NCBI GenBank assembly: GCA_006176705.1
Contig: QRFJ01001916.1
Span: forward strand, 124,001-188,000
Reading direction: 5' to 3'
DNA length: 64,000 bases
Origin: Cocos nucifera
Taxonomy: Eukaryota; Streptophyta; Magnoliopsida; Arecales; Arecaceae
The position numbers and the translations under genes are program-made. A model generated the notes under the pieces. That model did not search any database. It was not told where the DNA came from and worked only from the letters and a program-made list of their open reading frames with translations. Shown piece after piece: positions 11,880-22,446 of this stretch (the stretch's first letter is position 1; every line of letters starts with the position of its first letter).

Positions 11880-12260
11880 TGAGCTCTGCACGTGGATGGT
11901 TCGTCCAACTTCGCTAGAGCTGACGCGGGGCTGGTCTTGGTCAGCCCCGAAGGAGTCGTCGCCGAATACGTGCTGCGTCTCGAGTTTCCCATGATCAATA
12001 ATGGGGCCAAGTATGAAGCGCTGATCGCCGGATTAAAGATAGCAAGAAAATTAAAAATAGATCGGCTTCAAGTCTACAGCAATTTCCAGTTGGTGGTCAG
12101 TCAAGTTGGCGGTGGCTACGAGGCACGGGAGAAAAGCATGGTGAGGTACCTCAAAAAAGTGAAGAACTTGATCCCGACCTTCGGTAGTTTCGGCATTCAG
12201 CACATCCTGAGGGCGGAAAATGCAAGAGTCGATCTTCTCTCCAAGTTGGCCGCTTCAACG
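11880..12260 (+). pseudogene. Second, archaeal-type RNase H domain of Gypsy-1
   Basis: LHVDGSSNFARADAGLVLVS, EYVLRLEFPMINNGAKYEAL, VYSNFQLVVSQVGG and ENARVDLLSKLAAS match the extra RNase H (RVT_3-like) found after the first RNase H in Tat-lineage elements. The usual Asp in the SDSQLVV motif is Asn here (SNFQLVV), so a catalytic residue is probably lost. A TGA at 11880 precedes it. Confidence 0.9.
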
Positions 12261-12429
12261 CCGGTCGAACTGTCCAAAGAAGTATTTTTGGAGACTTTGA
12301 AGTGCCCGACCATAGAGAAATCTCAGGCCATCCTGCAGATAAAATTCGAGCCCAGCTGGATCAATCCATTGATCGCCTACCTTCAAGAGGGGGTCCTTCT
12401 CCGCAACCGAAAGGAAGCTCGGAAGCTCA

Positions 12430-13588
12430 GGAATCAGGCCTCCCGCTACGTCTTATACGAAGGTAGGTTGTATAAGAGGTCATACTCCCTCCCATTACTG
12501 AGATGTCTTCGACCTTCGGAGGCTGACCTCGCGCTATGGGATGTGCACGAAGGACTCTGCGGAAGTCACGTAGGAGTCAGGTCCCTATCGCAAAAACTAC
12601 TCCGGCAGGGGTACTACTGGCCGACTCTATTTTGCGATTCCGTGGAATATGTAAAGAGGTGCGACCGCTGTCAGAAGAATGCCAGCGTGTAGAGGCAGCC
12701 GGCATTCGAACTCACTCTGCTCAGCTCACCCTGGCTGTTTGTGTAGTGGGGAATGGATATACTCGGTCCCTTTCCAACGATGTCTCGGCAGCGAAAGTTT
12801 CTCCTGGTCGCGATCGACTACTTCACCAAGTGGGTCGAAGTCGAACCACTCGTAAAGATCACGAAGGTCAAGGTGCAGGACTTCGTCTAGAAGTCACTAG
12901 TCTACCGATTCGGCCTGCCCCGAACCCTCATAACCGACAATGGACGATAGTTCGCCGGGATGAGGTTCGTCGAGTTCTGCGAAGGACTAAACATCTCCCA
13001 CCGCTTCACATCGGTGGCTTATCCGCAGGCCAATGGGGAAGCTGAGATAACCAACCGGACTCTGCTGCAAGAAATCAAAGTGAGACTCGATAGGGCAAAA
13101 GAGGCCTAGGTGGACGAACTCTACCATGTCCTCTGGGCATACCGAACTACTCAGAGGGTGCCAACCAGAGAAACACCCTTCGCCTTAGCCTTCGGTACTG
13201 AGGCAGTTATCCCGGTCGAGCTTAAGCTCCCGTCTGCACGAGTCGTGGGCTTCAATGAGCGGCACAACCCCTAGGACCTCAGAGTCAACCTCGACTTTTG
13301 GAAGAAAAAAGGGAGAAAGCCCGTATCCGGATGGCAGCCTACAGACAGAAGGTGGCTCGGTACTATAACTCCAGGGTTAAAAATAAGACGTTCAGAGCGG
13401 GGGACTTAGTGCTCCGACGAGCCGCTGTCATTCAGCCTCAGAGTCAAGGAAAGCTCGCCCCAAACCGGGAAGGTCCGTATGAGGTGACGGAGGTCATCTG
13501 ATTCAGAACTTATCATCTGAAGGAACTCGGAGGGATAGTGCTTCCCCGACCGTGGAACTCAGAAGATCTGAGGATGTATTATCAGTAG
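12430..13588 (+). pseudogene. Integrase of Gypsy-1
   Basis: An HHCC zinc-binding part (HEGLCGSH ... CDRCQ) near 12545-12675 is followed by the core with GMDILGPFP, AIDYFTKWVEVEP, LITDN and AYPQANGEAEITNR, which retain the Asp, Asp and Glu triad. FALAFGTEAVIPVE and a C-terminal RARYYNSRV/GDLVLRR-like part follow after a frameshift near 13293. Six stops break it. Confidence 0.93.
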
Positions 13589-13654
13589 ACTTCTTTTTAA
13601 AACTCCTTTACTCAGCATTATTGATTTCTAGCATTACGTGATGACAGGAAAGAA
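13589..13654 (+). other. Spacer after pol
   Basis: Short non-coding stretch with ATTGATTTCTAGCATTACG. A similar stretch precedes the repeat array in the gag-only element (about 43315-43375). Confidence 0.5.
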
Positions 13655-14510
13655 ATAAGCGAGAGTAGCCCGTTAGGAACAGGAGGAGAACCTCGTCCTG
13701 ATGCGAGCAGGTCAAAGACCCCTAAACCTCGACTGCAGGAGACAAGATCTCCCTCGGGGCAACATCGGATGTGAAAAATAAGACCTTTCCAAAATCGAAG
13801 GCCTCGTTCACAAAGGACGAGATGGGGGGAGACGGACGGCGGTCCGAATGTGCCCCCATAGCCCGTTAGGAATAGGAGGACCTCGTTCTAACGCGAGCAA
13901 AGTTGAAGGCCTCGTTCACCTTAGATGAGATGGAGGAAGAGGCTCGGACGATGGTCCGCATGTGCCCCACAGTCCATTAGGAACAGGAGGGGACCTCGTC
14001 CTAATGCAAGCAAAGTCGAAGGCCTCATTCACAAAGGACGAGATAGAGGGAAGCTTGGACGATGTTCATATGTGCCCCCACAGTCCATTAGGAACAGGAG
14101 GAGGACCTCATCCTAATGCGAGCAAAGTCGAAGGCCTCGTTCACTTTAGACAAGATGGAGAAGACGAACGACGTCCGAATGTGCCCCCATAGCCCGTTAG
14201 AAATAGGAGGAGATCTCGTCCTAACGCGAACACAAGTCGAAGGCCTCGATGAGGACGAGGGGGAGAGGCATGGACGATGGTTCGTATGTATCTCCACGGC
14301 CTGTTAGAACAAGAAGAGGACCTCGTCCTAACACGAGCAAAGTAGAAAGCCTCATTCACCTTAACGAGATGGAGGAAGATGGACAACGTCCGTATGTGCC
14401 CCCACGGCCCGTTAGAATAGAAGAGAATCCTAATGCGAGCAAATCGAAGCCTTTCACCTTAGACGAGATGGAGGAATGGCACGTCTGAATGCCCCCACAC
14501 GAACAACCGT
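13655..14510 (+). repeat. About 110-bp tandem repeats, 3' region of Gypsy-1
   Basis: About seven units begin near 13667, 13860, 13971, 14082, 14190, 14298 and 14404 with GCCCGTTAGGAA-type starts, then GAACCTCGTCCTAA, GAAGGCCTCGTTCAC and GTGCCCCCACAG. Unit length is 106-111 bases and degrades to the right. The array is non-coding despite short open frames. It recurs at 43385-44125 and 63660-63850, so it is a constant part of this family's 3' end. Confidence 0.93.
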
Positions 14511-14949
14511 CTAAAGCGAAAGGGAATAGAATCCTGTCCTCACGACGGCAACCTCAGCCAAATCCAGCGACGATTCCAATTCTCAGCTAGAGACCTCGGC
14601 TAGAGATATCTCTTCGACGATCGGGCCAACCTCGGCTGGAGAGCTTCAACTTCGACCTCAGCTAGAGATAGAATCTCTCTCGAGCGCCCGCATCGACCTT
14701 GGCCATAGGAGACAATGTCGCCCCCGAGGAGCTCAACCTCCGACTTCGATCGCAGCGGACGAAGCCTCCCTTAACCTCAGTTGGAGATGGGATCTTCTCT
14801 GGGCTTCAACTTCGATGTCAACTTTAGCTGGAGATGAGATCTCCCCCGAGCTTCGACCTGGACCAGCACGAGGCCCAGAGGAAGACTTCGGCAGTCGTCT
14901 TTCCTGCACTCCCTTCCTTCGAGTTTCGAACTCGAAAGTGGGGGGCTAG
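14511..14949 (+). other. 3' internal region and polypurine tract of Gypsy-1
   Basis: Holds three or four degenerate copies of a CTCGGCTAGAGAT-type motif, related to the expanded 41-bp array at 44130-45130. It ends in GAAAGTGGGGGGCTAG at 14934-14949, a purine-rich tract just before the 3' LTR that would prime plus-strand DNA. Confidence 0.8.
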
Positions 14950-16075
14950 TGTTGGGGATAAACTCTGCTCCCGCCAAAGTCTAGTTCGATGCTCAGCCTA
15001 ATGCAACCAATAGCCGTAGAAGAACTCCAAGCGATCGGGCTTTAGCCGAACTGCCCAGCGACCGAGCTCCTTCGGACTTCCAACGGTCGGGCCTCAACCA
15101 AAGTCCTTCAATCGGGCCTCAGTCGAGCTCCTTCAAACTTCTCAGTGGCTGAACTCCTCAGCGGTTGTCCCTCGATCGAACTTCTAGCAACCGAGCTCCT
15201 TCCGAACTCCCAGTGGCCGAACCTTAGCCGCACTCCTCCAGCCAGATGCATACGAGAGCCGAACTCCCCTCCAAGCTTCCTCTTCGGTCGGACTTCTTTG
15301 GGAGCTGGACTCATCTCAGACACCCTTCATATGGATTTCTTCGGGAGCTGGACTCATCCCAGACACCCTTCGGATGGACTTCTTCGGGAGCTGGACTCAC
15401 CCCAGACACCCTTCGGACGGACCTCTTCAAGAGCCGGACTCCTCCCTGACACCCCCTTTGGCCGACCGAGCTTTTACCGAACTCCCCAACGGTCGAGCCT
15501 TAGCCGCGTACCTCCAGCCAGACGCCCATGGAAGCCGAACTTCTTCCAAGCTTCCTCTTCAGGAGCCCGAACTCCTCCGAAATGGGCACACGACGAAGGC
15601 CTTCAACCCTTCATTCAACTGGCTGTGCAGCCATCACCATCAGTCCACTGTAAGCTCTGCAACCATTACCATCAGTCCACCGTAAGTGATAGCGATCCGC
15701 TATCAGGCGGTGATGGCTGTCACCATCAACCTACCGCAGACGGCACCTCTCCGAGAGACTGACTCCACCGAACCTCAAGCGGCCCACCAGCACGCGGTTG
15801 CAGCTGTCACCATCAAGCTCCGCTATAAAAGGAACCCTCCAGATACGCTAATCTCTAAACTCTGATCTCTAAGCTCTTCTCTTCTTCTTCAAGCCTCGAA
15901 ACTCGTTCCGAGTACTCCATTCCTATTGACCAGAGCTGATTTGATCGTCGGAGGATCCTGCCGGAGCCATCCCCCCACCAGCTCCGAACAGGACTTTGTT
16001 TTGTAGGTCCCCGACGGTGACCTCATCGGTCTCAACTCCAGCGGACTTCGGCAATGATCAAATTCTGCGTCAACA
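14950..16075 (+). repeat. 3' LTR of Gypsy-1
   Basis: Begins TGTTGGGGATAAA and ends GCGTCAACA, with a TATA box at 15824-15832. It matches 6841-7967 along its length and is followed directly by the ATATA target duplication. Confidence 0.95.
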
Positions 16076-16129
16076 ATATACATACACACATACATACGTA
16101 CGTACGTACGTATATATGTATTTACACAT

Positions 16130-16161
<32 letters not shown>

Positions 16162-16375
16162 GTATGTATGTATGTATATATATATACACGTACGTACGTA
16201 TGTATGTATATGTATGTATGTATATATATGTATATATGTATGTATGTATGTATATGTATTTATGTATGTGTATGTGTATGTATGTATGTATGTGTATGTT
16301 TATGTATGTATGTATACATACATACATACATACATATATATATGTACGTACGTGCGTACGTACGTATGTATATAA
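16076..16375. repeat. TATG/TACG microsatellite, right part
   Basis: Continuation of the repeat at 6380-6840 beyond the Gypsy insertion, with ACGT-containing variants (TACGTACG) not seen on the left side. Open frames across it are by-products. Confidence 0.95.
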
Positions 16376-16555
16376 AATAATACTTTGTGGAGGAGTATTG
16401 TGGTGTTGCCACCTCAGCATTTTAGCTGACTTTTGTTGTACCATTTGGAAAGCTCGGCCACTCCAAGCCTCTCACCCGGTTGGAAATCTTGAGGACCAAA
16501 AAACAAAGAAAAATAGGGGGGAACATAGGAAAAATCAACAAAAACATGGAAAAGA

Positions 16556-16860
16556 TGAAACAAAAAGGCCGTCGGAGTCCGTCAATGCTGCCACCACCAA
16601 GATCCTCACCTCCATCTTCTGCTAGTATGGCGAGATTGAGGAGTGTCGTGTCGTCGTCAACCACAACACCAGCCACTATAAGGGCTACAGCTTCGTCCTC
16701 TTCCACACCCATGCAGCTGCCCGCAAGGCCCTCAAAGAACCCTAAAAGTGGATCGGCCACTGTATGACCTCCTGCCAGCTCGCCTCCTTCGATCCTCTTG
16801 ATGTTCAGGGCCCCGCCAACATCATGCCGCCAGTAGGCTGCTATGGATGGCCGGCCATAT
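16556..16860 (+). pseudogene. UBA2-like RRM RNA-binding protein, broken fragment
   Basis: The frame in phase with 16617 reads VNAATTKILTSIFC, a TAG at 16623, YGEIEECRVVVNHNTSHYKG, YSFVLFHTHAAARKALKEP, a TAA, then KWIGHCMTSCQLASF. This follows the RNA-recognition motif of plant UBP1-associated protein 2 (UBA2) type hnRNPs: YGEIE, KGY.F.LF, RKALKEP, IG..MT.CQLA. Upstream bases from about 16470 stay open but do not look like the family. Two stops and the lack of the second RRM show a pseudogene. I see no introns across it, so it could be a retrocopy or a captured exon. Family membership is likely, the exact paralogue unknown. Confidence 0.75.
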
Positions 16861-17588
16861 CCTTCGCAGCCATGCATGAGAGGGATAATGGGGAGCAAAA
16901 CCCCTAATTTGAGAGAAGAAGAGGAGAAGAGAGGTTCTTCTCTCTCTCTGGTCCTTTTGGTGCTCAAAGCCATGCCGGCATCATGCCATTAGAAGCCTTG
17001 TAAATCCTTTTCTCCCTTTTTTTCTTCTTTAATTTAGTTTCTTAAGTTCCGATCGAGTTTTTTCTTATGGGATTCTATACTATATAATGCATGAGTTTCC
17101 CATACTATTTTCTATTGAGGACATCCCACACTATTTTCTATTAAAGACTATCATGTAAAACCAGACAAAAATCTTTCTTCCCTTGCCTTCCCTCTTTTCT
17201 TTCTAATCTTTTCTCCCTCTACAATCTCTCTCTCTCTCTCTAGATTTATTCCTCTCTTCATTTAGTTGGAAGGCTTTTGCAAATTGGATCGGCACTTATA
17301 AGTGGGACAACTTCCTTCACGATTACAAGACAGTCCGCAACTACAAGGCCCATACTATGGCTTCTGCCGCCAGTAGTGCCACTCAAGACCGGCCTTCCTA
17401 CTGGGCCATGGAGCGGCACGAGCGAAATTCAAAATACAAGAGCACGCGAAGAGGATAGGATGGAGGGGGGATGGCTAGGATGGGAGATGTTGGTGGCGAC
17501 AAGAAGGGGATAGGACAAGAGGCAAGGGAGGAGAAAGGAGGGCAATAGTGGTGCCGGGGGTGGCGGTACTAGTAGTGGCATCAGGAGG
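16861..17588. other. Intergenic, no clear gene; left host of Copia-1
   Basis: Pyrimidine-rich stretches (about 17160-17250) and a G-rich end (17440-17588). The part 17460-17585 is similar to 23480-23590, so a local duplication was present before or at the insertion. GGAGG at 17584-17588 is the left target duplication of Copia-1. I find no credible coding region. Confidence 0.5.
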
Positions 17589-18472
17589 TGTTGGGATATC
17601 AGCCACTTTGATACTACTATGTTAAGAATCTAGTATCAGGATATTGCAGCAAGAAGAAAGAAGAAAATAAAATAAGAAAATAATCAAGTATATGGATCAA
17701 TCCAAAGGCTCGTCTCCTTAGGGCATGCAAAGCTTTACTATGAAAGAGAAAAATAAATACAAGAGGAGAATACCCACTCTTAACTCATTATACATAAATC
17801 TCTCTAAACTAGAAGCTATTCTCTCAAAAGCTCTCTTAGAATCCCAAGGAGACCCTCAGAAGCTATAAGATGCTCTGCCCTCACAACCTTCGCATCGGAT
17901 GCTATGCACCTATTACTTCTATCTCTCGGGGGCTGCACGTACTCGGCACTATTCCAAGCTTCTCTTGGCGGTTGCCTGAGCCTCTCTACATGCCTCTTAT
18001 GCCACACGTGCTACCTCAATCCTTTAAATAGGATGAGAATCCTCTTCTCAGCAGTTCATAGGAGTTCTAATAGGGCTCTTTCTCCTAATATAAGTTGAAC
18101 ATGATCTTGATGGAATCTTTAGAATATTTTCTAACCTTTAGATCATGACCGCAGCCCTCCATGGCCACTAGATCCTATGATCCACGCATAACTCTCGTGG
18201 ATCCTTTGGATTAATCACAATCCAAGTCTAAATAGAAAATCCTATCCCGTTCTGTTCATCTTCGTCGAGCCGGTTCTATCAGGGGTCGAGCTAGGTCGAC
18301 TGCATCTTGCCCAAACTCCTGCTTTCTGCCTGCCTAAGAGGATCGGCTCGATTTTGATTCGAGCCAGCTCGATCTCACTTCCCGACTCAACCCTATATCC
18401 GAGCTAGCTTGACTGCTTGATGATTTAATTTTTCTCTACTATGGATTGAATTCGAGACATCAAATCCTAGCA
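17589..18472 (-). repeat. Copia-1 left LTR (3' LTR on the minus strand)
   Basis: From TGTTGGGATATCAGCC to CAAATCCTAGCA. It aligns along its length with 22447-23349 with many substitutions. It contains several GAGCCGGCTCGA-like palindromic stretches near 18265-18420. Confidence 0.93.
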
Positions 18473-18725
18473 ATCTCCATCTCGACTCGATATTTGGCCT
18501 TCACCTGACTTTGAGAGCTTATGATCCATCTCGCCCCCATGCCCTGAGGCACGCATGCTGATCATGAAGGGGCAAACATAAAAGTTGAGCCAGGCTGCTC
18601 GATCCCACCTATATCAATAATAGTATCCACTCTAATCAAAAATCTGCTCGAAAAAGTCTTCTGCAGTAATAGAATCAGTCCAACTAAAAATTAGCCACCC
18701 CCACAGCGCATAGAGATGTGGAAGG
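18473..18725 (-). other. Copia-1 internal remnant
   Basis: No open frame. Its last 24 bases (18702-18725) are repeated exactly at 21023-21046 on the other side of the nested element. A piece near 18680-18715 also reappears inverted at 19535-19680. Confidence 0.5.
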
Positions 18726-21022
18726 ATCTTCACCCGAGCACTCTGCTTTATCCGATTGTGATGATGAGGGCGAATAAGGATCATTTGTCATGATTCAGTA
18801 TCTGGTTACAGAGTTTTGACGTAAGGTACTGCTTATCAACGTTCGGTTTAAGCATGATTGATTGATTGCTAACCGGCTGGTCAAAGGCTATTGGAATCAA
18901 AAGTCCAGATCAATAGTTGGGGTTATACTTTGACGGGATTGTAAGTTTTTTGAAAGGTGCAAGGAGATGAGCTTCCCTGTTTTTACGGTGGATGAATGAT
19001 CAAGTGAAGAACAAACTAGTAGAAGTATATGATAATTGATTTTTAACTTGTCATTCTACGTCCTTAGGCTTTGTGTTTTATTTCCTCTGTGCATTTAAAT
19101 TTTATTTATCAATGTGTAGCAGGTTATTTCTGAATGAAGATGATAAAGAACCTTTTTTTTTTTTTTTAAATTTTTTAATATAGGTTTACTTATTAGTTAA
19201 ATTGATCAACATGGACAAATTTAGTGTATTTTGGATGCTTAATAGTCATCTCTACCTTGATGAAGATGACAAAATCAGTGTTCTATGGATGAGGTTTGTA
19301 AGCTGAAATCTTTTAAGACTGGAGTTTGCAATAATAATTTCTTGAATATTAAACTTTTATTATCCTTGCGTTCGCCCTTTTGCCCTGAGTCTCAAGCTAA
19401 TGCGTGAGCACTGATGGTGTAAAAGCATTTATAATCATGATTTTCTTGAAAAATATGATCTTAGTGTAAAATGATGAAACTGAAAATTTGGTGTTCTTCC
19501 GTCTGATGCTGCAGAGCCAAGACGAAAGCCATCCATCTTTCGGGGGGTGGCTAATTTTTAGTTGGACCATGTCCATAATAAAGTAATATATACAAACCTG
19601 CATATATTGTGCGCCCTTTTTTTTTTTTTTTTTAATCCATCTCTATGCATATTGCTCCGCGGTTGGACTGATTCTCTGGCCCAGAGATGGACTTATTTGA
19701 GGGATACTATTATTTGAGCAATAATCCTAACCAACAAATGCGAATGAAAACCATAACAAGCAAAATCATGTTGCACAATGGTTAATCTAGATGGTTCTTG
19801 CTTTTTTTTTTTTGGCAACAAAGCTCTTATCATCATTTTTTTTGGTTAAAAAAAAAGTACACAACAACATACATAGCATACACCATAAAAAATTATGGCT
19901 GGAAAAAGTTATTGATTTTTTTGCTATTACTTGATTATTTATGAACTGAGATTTTAGATAATGGTGTTGGATAATATGTTGTTCCTCTGACAATTTTTCT
20001 TTTATCATAACAATATTGGTAGAAGGCTAGATGGCATAAACAACAGCCATCATATATATATAATTCATGATTAACACAAGGTCATTCCAAGAGTCTGATT
20101 GGATCGGTAGCAAGTCGGATAAGCTACGCTGCTCCCAACCCTCTTCGAATCACATAGTTAATCTTCGTTGCATCTTCTTGCCATAGCTCCGTTTATGTGT
20201 ATTATTTCAAAATTTTTAACCATGGATGCGCTTCTTGTACCATGGAAAAATATGACCAAGTTACATTGGAATTTTAGAGGTAGAAATAGATGCCCACAAT
20301 ATGAGTTAAGAATATACACATGTTACACATATTCGATAAGATACAGCCATTACTTTAGTTAGACATCTATATATAAACTAATTAGTTCGCGTGCATAACC
20401 GAAATGGGAATTTGAATGATGAATCAGAATCAAGAATCAAAATCGATATTAAATTTGAACTAAAGAAGTAGATTTTTTTTAAAAAATAAATTTTTAAATA
20501 AATCTGGTGGAATGAAATTTAAATACTAAGAGAAGAGCCAAAAACGGGTTTTGAAAAAATTGGAGCATATTTCTACACCGGTCTGGAATCAAGATGAGAA
20601 TGGAATTCCTCCGGTCAAATACGTGGAGTGGGAGCCATTCCTTCCCATTTTCGCTTCAGAGCTTTTCAACCAAATATATTCTAAAACCAAACGGCACTGT
20701 CTTCCTTCACCGGGCCGGTACGAAGGGGAGCTGGACGGTTGGAGACATGGCGGTGACGGGAGTCGACGGTGAGATGGGAGGTTAAAAAACTTACAATCCC
20801 GTCAAAGTGTAACCCCAACTATTGATCTGGACTTTTGATTCCAATAGCCTTTGACCAGCCGGTTAGCAATCAATCAATCATGCTTAAACCGAACGTTGAT
20901 AAGCAGTACCTTACGTCAAAACTCTGTAATCAGATACTGAATCATGACAAATGATCCTTATTCGCCCTCATCATCACAATCGGGCAGGTCACTCCTCAGA
21001 GAGTGCTCGGGTGAAGATTTAT
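18726..21022. mobile_element. Mutator-like element with long terminal inverted repeats
   Basis: The left end (from ATCTTCACCCGAGCACTC at 18726 to about 18956) returns inverted at about 20788-21022, giving TIRs of roughly 230 bases. The flanks are an exact 24-base direct repeat (18702-18725 and 21023-21046). Long TIRs suit the Mutator superfamily, but a 24-base duplication is longer than its usual 9-11. The inside has no transposase and only short open frames (for example 20551-20772, unrecognised), so it is non-autonomous and may carry captured DNA. Confidence 0.7.
18957..20787. other. Interior of the Mutator-like element
   Basis: AT-rich with homopolymer T runs (19154, 19616, 19801). I see no recognised protein. 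A stretch 19715-19770 is the inverse of 21047-21085 and 19535-19680 is the inverse of 18680-18715, so pieces of the sequence outside the TIRs also occur inside. Confidence 0.5.
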
Positions 21023-21139
21023 CACAGCGCATAGAGATGTGGAAGGGCTAATTTTGCTTGTTATGGTTTTCACCCCCGCGCATAGAATCACTCTACGATA
21101 TCGCCTCTGGTCCTTTCGAGTCTCCCATCTTATGTTCAA

Positions 21140-21540
21140 TCAATCTCTACTTGAAGCTCCATCTCGCACGTAACTCTCTTTGATTCCTGAAGTTCTATCT
21201 TGCATTGGGCTTTCTGTCAGATAGTAATGTCCTCTCGTCCTCTTCTTTTCCTCCAATATAATCCTATCATCGTGCATGACCTTCAAAATTCCATCACCAG
21301 CTATCCATCTGTAGCCGTTTGAATCCAATCTACTCAGTGAGATAAAATTCTGCCTGAAATTGGGTATGTATCGGATCTCTCCCAATCTCCTCACTGCACC
21401 ATAATGTGTCCTCCAACTGACCATCCGATGCCTCTGATTGCATAGCTCGATCTATCACTACTTTCTAGAAAGTCAAACTATTTTTTTCTACAATAAACAT
21501 GATATGTACATACAGAATCTAAAATTCACTATTGAAAAGA
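21140..21540 (-). pseudogene. Copia-1 protease and pre-integrase remnant
   Basis: On the minus strand from about 21540: LDSVCTYH (protease active-site region, normally LDSAC.H), then RYIPNFRQNFISLSRLDSNGY, GILKVMHDDRIILEEKK and GHYYLTES. This is the order found after the zinc knuckle in Copia polyproteins. The remainder of pol is absent. Confidence 0.85.
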
Positions 21541-21609
21541 AGTAGATACCTCATCAGATATCTCCAGAGCATCATTCTCTGACTCGCTACTGGCCATCAC
21601 TGCAGTAGC

Positions 21610-22389
21610 CCTCATCCGATCCATGAGTTATGGGCAATTTCCGACACAATGCCTCAACTTATCGTACCTGTAGCATCTGATCTTGTAAGGATCTCCCATC
21701 TTGGATCTGGATTGCCCTCCTTGCGATCCTTTACCGCTTTGTCTACTACCTCCTACTCCTCCAAAAATTGTCAAAGCTGAGCTGCTGCCATCTGAGCTCG
21801 AAGGTGGATTCTTCATCCTGAGAACCTCATTCTAGAGTATCATTACAGTGATCTCGTCCATCTTGATGGTGCTCTTTCCCACTATAAGAGCAGTCGTTAA
21901 GGACTCATACGAAGAAAAAAGCGATGCTAACAAGACCAATATCCTGATCTTCTTCTTAATTTTTTTGCCAATGTTGAGAAGATCGGTGAGAATCTACTGA
22001 AAGTTGGATAAATGCTCCTACACACTCTGACCTTCATTCATCCATAACTGGTAGAACTACCTCCAAAGGAATAGAGTGTTGGTGAGTAACTTCGCTATGT
22101 ACAACTCCTCGAGCTTCAACCACAGCATCATCGAGGAAGTCTCATCAAGTACATGAATCACCACATCATTCACTAAGTACAAGCGGATCGTACTTACCAT
22201 CTGCATTTGGATTCGTTTCCAATCCTTCACCTCCATGGTAGCTAGCATCTTGTCATTCATGAGAGCATCGATCAATCCATATTGGATGAGGACATTCTTT
22301 ACCATTGCTTGCCATAAGAAGAAATTGCCCTTCTCATCAAATCTATTGATCTCCATCTTGATTGTACTTGTCTTCACCATATTCTTCAA
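21610..22389 (-). pseudogene. gag: Copia-1 gag
   Basis: Minus strand from 22389: MEINRFDEKGNFFLWQAMVK, VLIQYGLIDALM, MVSTIRLYLVNDVVIHVLDE and MLWLKLEELYIAKLLTNTLF match the UBN2/retrotran gag of plant Copia elements. Downstream, near 21650, the knuckle reads CYRYDKLRHCVGNC, in which one of the metal-binding Cys is replaced by Tyr. A Gly/Ser-rich linker precedes it. Frame breaks lie between the blocks. Confidence 0.88.
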
Positions 22390-22430
22390 TCTCTATCACT
22401 ACTACTGTAATTTGCACTCTGATACCATCT

Positions 22431-22446
22431 GGCTCTGATACCAATC
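22431..22446 (-). promoter_or_regulatory. Copia-1 primer binding site
   Basis: The minus-strand reading is GATTGGTATCAGAGCC, directly next to the right LTR. TGGTATCAGAGC is the classic initiator-Met tRNA primer site of plant Copia elements. This fixes the direction of the element. Confidence 0.93.

Larger units (their letters stand above)
8121..13588 (+). pseudogene. gag-pol: Gypsy-1 gag-pol polyprotein, single frame with about 19 stops
   Basis: From ATG at 8121 (MPPKRAST) one frame can be followed through gag, protease, reverse transcriptase, both RNase H domains and most of integrase to about 13292. There one frameshift moves it to the frame that ends at the TAG at 13586-13588. About 19 in-frame stops interrupt it (for example TGA at 8148-8150, TAG at 8934, TAA at 9891, TAA at 10962, TGA at 11487 and 11880). 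Where the expected residue is clear, most stops are explained by a CAG, CGA or TGG codon changed by one transition. The intact product would package, reverse transcribe and integrate the element. Confidence 0.93.
6841..16075 (+). mobile_element. Ty3/Gypsy LTR retrotransposon, Tat-type, nearly full length (Gypsy-1)
   Basis: Two direct LTRs of about 1127 bases (6841-7967 and 14950-16075), both starting TGTTGGGGATAAA and ending CAACA. The 5-bp flanks are identical: ATATA at 6836-6840 and 16076-16080. Inside are a primer binding site, gag, protease, reverse transcriptase, RNase H, a second RNase H domain and integrase, in the Gypsy order. The extra RNase H after the first is typical of the Tat lineage. 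A 3' tandem array and a purine tract precede the second LTR. All coding parts lie in one frame with many stops, so the copy is complete in outline but dead. Confidence 0.96.
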
